Origin: Acidimicrobiia bacterium
Lineage (GTDB): Bacteria > Actinomycetota > Acidimicrobiia > IMCC26256
Assembly (NCBI GenBank): GCA_023262065.1
Contig: JALRDW010000041.1
Location: 1 to 12,888 of the forward strand
Direction of reading: 5' to 3'
Length of the DNA stretch: 12,888 nucleotides
The notes under the pieces were generated by a model. The model had not been told where the DNA came from, searched no databases, and worked only from the letters and a program-made list of their open reading frames with translations. Position 1 is the first letter of the stretch. Each line of letters opens with the position of its first letter. Position numbers and translations under genes: made by a program. Shown here one piece after another: positions 6,757 to 12,459 of the stretch.

Positions 6757-8250
6757 CTAGCCGCCGGCCGGCGCGAGCTCCCGGACGCAGGCCTCGACCA
6801 TCGTCGCGATCCCGTCGGCCGCCGTCGCGCTCGCGAGCACGTGTCGGTCCGGCCGGGCGACCACGGCCACGACGCCGAGCGTCTCGAGCCACGGGGCGAG
6901 CAGATCGGAGTCGACCACCGGCAGTGCACCCGCCCGGGCGCGCGCCTCCGGGGCCAGACCGGACCAGGCCGCGCGGTCGACGAGGAGGGTGACCTCGTCC
7001 CCGAGCAGGTCGTCCCGACGGGCGCCCGACGCGTCGATGGGCTGGGCGACCCTCGCGTGGCGGTGGGGCTCGGCCGGATTGCCGAGTCCGGGACCGATCG
7101 GGGGCACCGTGGGGGTCGGCGGTCGGTCGTTCGCACGGTCGAGCAGGAACGCGTCGCGCGCCGCGGCCTCCTCCGGATCGGTGGTCTGGATGATGCGGCC
7201 CGCCGACACCGCGGTCTCGATGAACTGTCGGACGTGCGGCGCCCGTTCGGTCTCGTAGGTGTCGAGGAGCGATGGGTCCGACAGCCCGCGCAGGACGCGC
7301 GTCAGCTTCCACTCGAGGTTCGCGGCGTCACGGATGCCTGCACACATGCCCTGCCCGAGGAACGGCGGCATCTGGTGCGCCGAGTCGCCCGCGATGAGGA
7401 GTCGTCCGGATCGCCACCGGCGTGCGATGAGGGCGTGGAACGAGTAGACGGCGGATCGGATGATCTCGACCACATCGGGATCGACCCACGGTCGGATGAG
7501 CGAGCGGATGCGCTCGGGAGTCTCCATGGTGACCGCGTCCTCGCCGGGCAGGAGCATGAACTCCCAGCGGCGGTGGGCGCCGGCCGACGGGATGAAGGTC
7601 GCGGGCCGCGCCGGGGTGCAGTACTGGGTCGGACGCGCCGGGAGTGCGGCCTCGCCGCGGAGCATGACGTCGACGACGAGCCAGGGCTGGTCGAAGGCGA
7701 GGTCCTCGAGGGTCGTCCCCATCGCGGTGCGCACGAGGGAGCGCGCGCCGTCGCACCCCACGACGTACCCCGCGGTCACGGTCCGCTCGGCGCCGGTCGG
7801 CAGGTCGCGCACCGTGATCGCGACCCCGTCACCGCGATCGTCGACCGCGAGCACCTCGTGCTCGAGGTGCACGGCCGCGCTCGGCAGTTCGGCGACGCGG
7901 GCGCGCAGCGCCCGCTCGACGTCGGGTTGGTAGAACATGAACGACCGCGGCCAGCCCTCCGCGATCTCGTCCTCCTCCGCCTCGAACGACATGAGCACGC
8001 GGTCCTCGGCGTCGACGAAGTCCATGCCGCTGGTCGCGGCGGTCGACGGGAGGATCGCCTCCATCGCACCGAGCATCTGGAACGTGCGCGCGATCTCGGC
8101 GTCGAAGTGCGCCGCCCGCGGCAGGGTGAACACGTCCGCGCCCCGTTCGAACGCTGCGACCCGGACGCCCCGACGGGCGAGGAGGCCGGTGAGGACGGTG
8201 CCGACCGGCCCGTAGCCGATGACGGCGACCTCGACGTCGTGCGGCATCAT
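6757..8250 (-). CDS. FAD-dependent aromatic monooxygenase (MhpA / PheA-TfdB type hydroxylase)
   Basis: 497 residues. This class A flavoprotein family hydroxylates phenols with NAD(P)H and O2, typically converting them to catechols for ring cleavage. Visible are the dinucleotide-binding IGYGPVG (11-17), acidic Glu35 ending the second strand for the FAD ribose, the DG motif GCDGARSLVR around Asp167, and the GD motif AGDSAHQMPPFLGQGMCAGI (287-306) with the following IRDAANLEWKL, which is very close to MhpA-type hydroxylases. A C-terminal thioredoxin-like region ending in VARPDRHVLAS is present, so the protein is complete. The ATG at 8250 overlaps the stop of the dioxygenase gene (ATGA), implying coupling; the longer frame upstream is rejected because it has no family residues. 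It likely supplies the diol to the adjacent extradiol dioxygenase. The substrate is unknown. Confidence 0.92.
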   Translation of the reverse strand: MMPHDVEVAVIGYGPVGTVLTGLLARRGVRVAAFERGADVFTLPRAAHFDAEIARTFQMLGAMEAILPSTAATSGMDFVDAEDRVLMSFEAEEDEIAEGWPRSFMFYQPDVERALRARVAELPSAAVHLEHEVLAVDDRGDGVAITVRDLPTGAERTVTAGYVVGCDGARSLVRTAMGTTLEDLAFDQPWLVVDVMLRGEAALPARPTQYCTPARPATFIPSAGAHRRWEFMLLPGEDAVTMETPERIRSLIRPWVDPDVVEIIRSAVYSFHALIARRWRSGRLLIAGDSAHQMPPFLGQGMCAGIRDAANLEWKLTRVLRGLSDPSLLDTYETERAPHVRQFIETAVSAGRIIQTTDPEEAAARDAFLLDRANDRPPTPTVPPIGPGLGNPAEPHRHARVAQPIDASGARRDDLLGDEVTLLVDRAAWSGLAPEARARAGALPVVDSDLLAPWLETLGVVAVVARPDRHVLASATAADGIATMVEACVRELAPAGG

Positions 8251-9158
8251 CCGGCGGCGGCCCGGGCTGCGATGTCCTCGGGCAGGATGAACTCCGACGG
8301 CACCGGAGGTGCCCACGCGTACAGCGCACGCAGGTCGGCGATCGAGGTCGCCTCCCACGCCGCATCGTCCTCGATGACGTCGAGGTCCGAGTGGTACTCC
8401 GCGAAGTTCCCGGCCGGGTCGCGCAGGTACCAGAAGTTGTTCGACCCGATCCAGTGTCGCCCCAGCCCCCAGACGTGGCGGGTCGGGTCGGTGCTGAGCA
8501 GGTGGGCGGCACCGCGTCCGATCTCATCGACGTCGGCCAGCGTCCACGACGTGTGGTGGAGGTAGGTGAGGGGAGCGTCCTGCACGAGCAGGTTGTGGTG
8601 CTCGGTGGAGCACCGCAGGAACCCGGCGATGCCGCTGATCTCGTCGCTGATCCGGAAACCGATGCCCTCGGTGAAGAACCGCTGCGTCGCGGCCTGGTCG
8701 GGGGACCCGAGGACCACGTGTCCGAGCTTGCTCGGCCGCACGGGCCCACTGCGGTCGATGGCGGCGGCCCGGGCGTTGCGGCGGACCGCGTGGCCCGGCG
8801 CATTGACCGGGTCGGGTTCCCAGTCCGGCGGTAGGTAGGGCGGTGCGATCTCCACGACCACGACGGTCCCGGTCACCGGCTCCACCGCGGTGACGCGATC
8901 CTCGGCCCGGGTCACCGTGACGTCGAGCGACTCCAGCGAGGCTGCGACGCGGGCGAGGTCGTCGGGATCCTCCGCGCCGATGCCGAGTTCGACGAGCCGG
9001 CGGTGCTCGGCGGTGACCAGCCGCAGCTGCTCACCGCCGTCACGCGTCGCGAACCCGCCGGTCGGGGTCTCCTCCAGGCCGAAGTCCCGGTAGAACCCGG
9101 CCACCGGTGCGACCTCGGGGACGCCGATCACGATGCTGGTGAGGCGGTGCAGTGCCAC
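8247..9158 (-). CDS. Type I extradiol ring-cleavage dioxygenase (VOC / glyoxalase fold)
   Basis: 303 residues with two VOC domains. In the C-terminal domain all residues of the BphC-type active site can be placed by motif: first metal His147 (KLGHVVL), acid-base His187/188 (TEHHNLL), second metal His202 (LHHTSWTLADVDE), His235 (GLGRH), Tyr244 (FWY) and metal Glu254 (GNFAEYH). The His235-Tyr244-Glu254 spacing (9 and 10) matches the His241-Tyr250-Glu260 pattern I recall for BphC. The N-terminal domain has lost a metal site, as expected. Such Fe(II) or Mn(II) enzymes cleave catechols next to the diol. GTG 9158 follows the upstream stop by one base. It is coupled to the aromatic hydroxylase downstream, so hydroxylation and meta-cleavage are encoded together. 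Ring substrate (catechol, homoprotocatechuate-like or bicyclic) cannot be read. Confidence 0.87.
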   Translation of the reverse strand: MALHRLTSIVIGVPEVAPVAGFYRDFGLEETPTGGFATRDGGEQLRLVTAEHRRLVELGIGAEDPDDLARVAASLESLDVTVTRAEDRVTAVEPVTGTVVVVEIAPPYLPPDWEPDPVNAPGHAVRRNARAAAIDRSGPVRPSKLGHVVLGSPDQAATQRFFTEGIGFRISDEISGIAGFLRCSTEHHNLLVQDAPLTYLHHTSWTLADVDEIGRGAAHLLSTDPTRHVWGLGRHWIGSNNFWYLRDPAGNFAEYHSDLDVIEDDAAWEATSIADLRALYAWAPPVPSEFILPEDIAARAAAG

Positions 9159-9159
9159 G

Positions 9160-9579
9160 TCAGGCTCCCGGGATGTGCGTCGCGCCGTAGGCGCGCTCGA
9201 CGGTGAGCTCGATGACGACACGACCCATCGCGGCGACGGTCTCGTCGGTGAGCGGGTCCTCCATCGGGGAACCGGTCATCCGCTCGAAGATCCGGGTCGT
9301 CGTGGCGCCGGCCCCCTCGGTGACGATCCGCGCCGTGCCCTCCACGGTCACGCAGGGGTACGGCGCAGCGTGGCCCGTGATGCAGTACGACGCCCACCCG
9401 TCCCGGGCCACGTCGCGGGCCTTGGCCCGGGAGGCCTCGGTCGAGATGAGGATGTGGTCGCCGTCGAGCAGGTGCCGCACGACGGTCAGTCGGGGCCGTC
9501 CGTCGGGCCGCCGGGTGCCGAGCACCCCGCTCGGTTCGGTCGCGACGAACTCCCGGAGGCTCGGATCCAGCGCGCTCAC
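9160..9579 (-). CDS. PPOX-class split-barrel protein, probably F420- or flavin-dependent
   Basis: 139 residues from GTG 9579, which overlaps the stop of the FAH gene (GTGA). The pattern SGVLGTRRPDGRPRLTVVRH (17-36), then DGDHILISTEASRAKARDVA (39-58) and CVTVEGTARIV (76-86), is that of the pyridoxamine-5'-phosphate-oxidase-like split barrel, in particular the actinobacterial group annotated as PPOX class F420-dependent enzyme (TIGR03618, Rv1155-like). Known members bind FMN, F420 or haem products and reduce or sequester their ligands. Here it sits between ring-cleavage dioxygenase and FAH hydrolase genes with overlaps on one side and one base on the other, so a reductase step on the ring-cleavage product or on the aromatic substrate is a reasonable hypothesis. 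Pathway operons of this type do not normally need such a protein. Confidence 0.8.
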   Translation of the reverse strand: MSALDPSLREFVATEPSGVLGTRRPDGRPRLTVVRHLLDGDHILISTEASRAKARDVARDGWASYCITGHAAPYPCVTVEGTARIVTEGAGATTTRIFERMTGSPMEDPLTDETVAAMGRVVIELTVERAYGATHIPGA

Positions 9580-10415
9580 CCGATCACCGCCGTGTCCGCA
9601 GGCTCCGCGATCACCGGGTTCTCGAGCGCGCCGATGCGGTCGATCTCGACCCGGACGAGGTCGCCCGGCACCAACCAGCGCGGTGGTTGGCGCACGATCC
9701 CGACTCCGGCGGGCGTGCCGGTGGCGATGATGTCGCCCGGTTCGAGCGTGCACGAGGTGGAGAGCGTCGCGATCTGCTCGGCCACCGAGAAGATCATGCC
9801 GCTCGTCGGCGCATCCTGGAGCACCTCGCCGTTGACGAGGGTGCGGATCCGGAGCGCCGAGGGGTCGCCCACCTCGTCGGGCGAGACGATCCACGGCCCG
9901 ACCGGTCCGTGGGTGTCGAACGACTTGCCGATGGTCATCGTGGGCGCCCGCAACTGCCAGTCCCGAACGGTCACGTCGTCGACGATCGTGTACCCGGCGA
10001 TCACCTCGTGCGCTCGCTCGACCGGAACGTGACGGCACCGTCGGCCGATGACGACGCCGAGTTCGCCCTCGTAGTCGACCATCGCCGACGCGCGGGGTAC
10101 GTGGATCTCGTCCCCGTCCCCGATGAGGCAGGTGACCTGCTTGTTGAAGAACACCGGGAAGTCCGGCTCGGGGCGGCCGGTCTCGGCACAGTGGTCCGAG
10201 TAGTTGAGGCCGATGGCCAGGAACTTGCGGGGCGCGGCGATCGGCGGGAGCAGTCGAACCGCCGTGAGGGGGAGGCGTGGCGCCGTCTCGAGGTCGGCGA
10301 CCGTGACGCCGGTCAGCAGTGCGATCGGGTCGAGATCACCGAGGTCGGCGATCTCCTCGCCGAGCACGGCCCCGGTCCGGGCCCGGCCCTCGTGGTCGAA
10401 GCGGGCGATGCGCAT
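9576..10415 (-). CDS. Fumarylacetoacetate hydrolase (FAH) family protein
   Basis: 279 residues. The FAH superfamily includes C-C hydrolases, decarboxylases and isomerases of the lower meta-cleavage pathway (2-hydroxyhepta-2,4-diene-1,7-dioate isomerase, 4-oxalocrotonate decarboxylase, fumarylpyruvate hydrolase). Diagnostic features are AIGLNYSDHCAETG (67-80), metal ligands Glu116 and Glu118 in VDYEGELGVVIG (113-124) and Asp147 in YTIVDDVTVRDWQ (142-154), the GKSFDTHGPVGPW loop (163-175) and ATGTPAGVG (231-239). All expected metal ligands are present. The ATG at 10415 has a good CGGAG ribosome binding site (minus strand 10425-10421, 5 bases spacing). It is the first gene of the minus-strand operon, divergent from the GntR regulator, and shares the palindromic control region with it. 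Confidence 0.92.
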   Translation of the reverse strand: MRIARFDHEGRARTGAVLGEEIADLGDLDPIALLTGVTVADLETAPRLPLTAVRLLPPIAAPRKFLAIGLNYSDHCAETGRPEPDFPVFFNKQVTCLIGDGDEIHVPRASAMVDYEGELGVVIGRRCRHVPVERAHEVIAGYTIVDDVTVRDWQLRAPTMTIGKSFDTHGPVGPWIVSPDEVGDPSALRIRTLVNGEVLQDAPTSGMIFSVAEQIATLSTSCTLEPGDIIATGTPAGVGIVRQPPRWLVPGDLVRVEIDRIGALENPVIAEPADTAVIG

Positions 10416-10466
10416 GCGGTCTCCGTTCGGGTCGGTGCAGCCCGTGGTCCGGGCGGACGCCACGAA

Positions 10467-10481
10467 TCTATAATCTATAGA
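10467..10481. promoter_or_regulatory. Palindromic operator, likely GntR/FCD binding site controlling both divergent units
   Basis: TCTATA-ATC-TATAGA is a perfect 6+6 inverted repeat with a 3-base centre, almost entirely A/T in a 70% GC window, in the 68-base gap between the FAH gene and the GntR gene. It ends 2 bases before the regulator's ATG. It also contains the direct repeat ATCTATA ATCTATA (10466-10479). Position and symmetry suggest autoregulation plus control of the catabolic operon. Confidence 0.72.
10469..10474 (+). promoter_or_regulatory. TATAAT -10 box of the GntR gene, inside the operator
   Basis: A perfect TATAAT lies 9 bases before the ATG at 10484, with no Shine-Dalgarno between. 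This implies a leaderless or nearly leaderless regulator mRNA and repression by occlusion when the palindrome is bound. A TATAGA on the opposite strand (10472-10467) could serve as the -10 of the divergent operon, with a weak TTGTCG (10493-10488) 15 bases upstream. Confidence 0.6.
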
Positions 10482-10483
10482 CC

Positions 10484-11131
10484 ATGGCGACAACCCCCGC
10501 ACCGACCAGGGCCGACTGGGTGGACGCGCGCCTGCGCACGGAGATCCTGGCCGGTCGCCTCGCCCCGGGCGAACGGCTCGTGGTCGCCGACCTCGCGGCT
10601 CGGTACGGCGTGAGTCCGACCCCGCTGCGGGAGGCGCTGCGTCGACTCTCGGCCGAGGGGTTCGTGGAGTGGCCGCCGCAGCGCGGAGCCCGGGTGGCGA
10701 GCGCGACCAAGCGGGACGCCGAGGACCTCTACGAGTTGCGGCTCGCGCTCGAACCGGTGGCGCTCGGTCAGTCCATCCGCATCGGCCGGGACGATCCGAC
10801 CTACTCCGATGCCGTGCGCGCGGCGTTCGACGACTTCCGCGGTGCGACCGCCGAGGTCGGGGCGGTGCTCGAGGCCCACCGCACCTTCCACGCGGTCCTC
10901 ATGTCGCGGTGCCCGAACCGGCCGATGCTGACCGCGATCGATCGGTACGCGCAGCAGTCGATGCGGTTCCAGATGCTCGCCACGGCCGGACGGGCCGGCC
11001 CCCGCGACCTCGACGCCGAGCACCGGAGCCTCGCCGCGGCAGCGCTCGAGGGTCGCGACGAGGACGGGGTCAGGATCCTCACCGACCACCTCGCCGGGAG
11101 CCTGACGGAACTGCGCGCCGGGCCCCACTGA
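10484..11131 (+). CDS. GntR family transcriptional regulator, FadR subfamily with FCD domain
   Basis: 215 residues. An N-terminal winged helix (about 12-73) shows LRTEILAGRLAPGERLVVAD and then the recognition helix region YGVSPTPLREALRRLSAEGF (41-60), which is standard for the FadR group. The C-terminal all-helical FCD domain (about 77-210) has candidate metal or ligand residues His136 (HRTFHAVL), His180 (AEHRSL) and His202 (TDHLAG). Such regulators usually repress catabolic operons and are released by a pathway acid or intermediate. It is divergent from the six-gene aromatic operon, with a palindrome in the shared gap, so local control of that operon and of itself is the likely role. ATG 10484 is fixed by the TATAAT box directly upstream; no ribosome binding site is seen. 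Confidence 0.93.
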   Translation: MATTPAPTRADWVDARLRTEILAGRLAPGERLVVADLAARYGVSPTPLREALRRLSAEGFVEWPPQRGARVASATKRDAEDLYELRLALEPVALGQSIRIGRDDPTYSDAVRAAFDDFRGATAEVGAVLEAHRTFHAVLMSRCPNRPMLTAIDRYAQQSMRFQMLATAGRAGPRDLDAEHRSLAAAALEGRDEDGVRILTDHLAGSLTELRAGPH

Positions 11132-11133
11132 TC

Positions 11134-11161
11134 ACCGGGTCGTCCGCTCGGCCTGCCCGGT
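11134..11161. terminator. Weak inverted repeat between convergent genes
   Basis: ACCGGG (11134-11139) and CCCGGT (11156-11161) form a 6-bp stem with a 16-base loop in the 30-base gap between the GntR stop and the stop of the convergent dehydrogenase. It is a possible bidirectional terminator but weak enough to be chance. Confidence 0.25.
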
Positions 11162-12385
11162 TCAGTGGCCGGGCGGGGTGCGCTCCTCCATGCCCCAGAC
11201 CTCGCCGGAGTCCCGGAGCAGGTCCAGGAACGGGACGGCGTCGAAAGCCTCCGGGCCCAGCACCCCGGCGCCCGACCACACGCCGCCGGCCATGAGCTCC
11301 ATGGCCACGACCGGGTTGATGGCCGTCTGCCACACGACGGCCTGGGATCCGTGACGACCCATGCACTCGTCGTTGTCGGCCACGTGGAACAGGTAGACGG
11401 CCCGGGCGGCGCCGTCGGGTCCGAGTCCGGTCACGAAGGTGCCGGCACAGGTCCGCCCGTGCATGCGGTCCCCGAGGTGCGCCGGGTTCGGCAGCACCGC
11501 AGCGACGAGATCCCGGGGGCTCACCCGTTGACCCCGGACGTCGACCGGCTCGGTCGAGTCGAGACCGAGCTTGTTGAGCGTGCGCAGGACGTCGATGAAC
11601 TCCTCGCCGAGCCCGTACTTGAAGGTCGCCCGTTCGCAGTCGATCCACCGGGGGATGAGGGCCACCTCCTCATGCTCGACGTTGACGCACTCGACCGGTC
11701 CGATGCCCTCGGGGAAGTCGAACACCTCGGGCTCCGAGAACGGTTCGGTGGTGAACCAGCCCCGGTCGCGCTCCCAGACGAGCGGCGGGTTGAGACACTC
11801 CTCGATCGTGGTCCAGATCGAGAAAGTGGGCGCGAAGTCGTAACCGTCGATCGACAGATTGGAGCCGTCACGCACCCCGATCTCGTCGATGGTGTCGAAG
11901 AGGTTGTCGGCCGCGTAACGGGCGAACACGTCGGAGAGGCCCGGCTCGACACCCATTCCCACGAGGGCGAGTATCCCCTTCTCGCGCCAGGCCGTGTCGG
12001 CGTCGAGTTGTTCCTTGCCGAGCGGGATACCCACCTCGTTGTAGGGATTGCTGGGATGGGGCGAACTCAGGTTCATCGCCATGTCGAGATAATTGACTCC
12101 GGCCTCGAAACAGGCCGTGAAGATCGGTTCGTTGAGACGGGGGTCGCAGGCGTTCACCACGATGTCGGCCTTGGTGCGCCGGATCAGCTCCACCAGATCG
12201 TCGCTCCGGCGAGCATCGACTCCCACCGCCGAGAACTTCGACGGATCGTCGAGCGCTCGGACGGCTCGTTCGGCCGAGGCCGAGGAGATGTCGGCCAACA
12301 CGAACGACGAGAAGAACGAACGAGTCTCGGCGATGGACGCCATCGAGGCTCCAACGCCGCCAGCGCCGATCACCAAGATGTTCAT
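11162..12385 (-). CDS. Saccharopine dehydrogenase family NAD(P)-dependent oxidoreductase
   Basis: 407 residues. The N-terminus MNILVIGAGGVGASMASIAE holds the Rossmann GxGGVG loop (7-12). Further family segments are ADIVVNACDPRLNEPIFTAC with GVNYLDMAM after it, and EKGILALVGMGVEPGLSDVF, the pattern shared by saccharopine dehydrogenase, carboxynorspermidine synthase and related reductases that join an amine to a keto acid or aldehyde. The usual C-terminal dimerisation domain is present, so it is full length. The exact substrate is open; carboxynorspermidine-type or lysine-type chemistry are both possible. ATG 12385 (preceded by an in-frame GTG at 12388) is chosen because the Rossmann strand starts at once; the longer frame upstream to 12613 overlaps the divergent SnoaL-like gene. 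Its GC content falls from about 73% at its 3' end to 55-65% further in. Confidence 0.87.
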   Translation of the reverse strand: MNILVIGAGGVGASMASIAETRSFFSSFVLADISSASAERAVRALDDPSKFSAVGVDARRSDDLVELIRRTKADIVVNACDPRLNEPIFTACFEAGVNYLDMAMNLSSPHPSNPYNEVGIPLGKEQLDADTAWREKGILALVGMGVEPGLSDVFARYAADNLFDTIDEIGVRDGSNLSIDGYDFAPTFSIWTTIEECLNPPLVWERDRGWFTTEPFSEPEVFDFPEGIGPVECVNVEHEEVALIPRWIDCERATFKYGLGEEFIDVLRTLNKLGLDSTEPVDVRGQRVSPRDLVAAVLPNPAHLGDRMHGRTCAGTFVTGLGPDGAARAVYLFHVADNDECMGRHGSQAVVWQTAINPVVAMELMAGGVWSGAGVLGPEAFDAVPFLDLLRDSGEVWGMEERTPPGH

Positions 12386-12447
12386 CACGATCCGATTCGG
12401 GAACGATCCCGCGCGGGGGACGTACCCACTTTCTACCCGACCACGCC

Positions 12448-12453
12448 TACGAT
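12448..12453 (+). promoter_or_regulatory. Putative -10 box TACGAT of the SnoaL-like gene
   Basis: TACGAT lies exactly 6 bases before the GTG at 12460 and no Shine-Dalgarno is present, the arrangement of a leaderless transcript. The surrounding CCTACGATGCC is identical to 1468-1478. No -35 is recognisable. Confidence 0.5.
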
Positions 12454-12459
12454 GCCACC

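Noticed and set aside
6376..8565. Long plus-strand open frame (729 codons) opposite the hydroxylase and DUF202 genes
   Set aside because: It is antisense to three genes with clear family motifs, is full of Arg, Gly and Asp-rich low-complexity sequence and resembles no family; such frames are expected at third-position GC near 90%.
12408..12417. CCCGCGCGGG palindrome in the gap before the SnoaL-like gene as an operator
   Set aside because: A 10-base all-GC palindrome is common by chance in this composition and has no partner repeat nearby.
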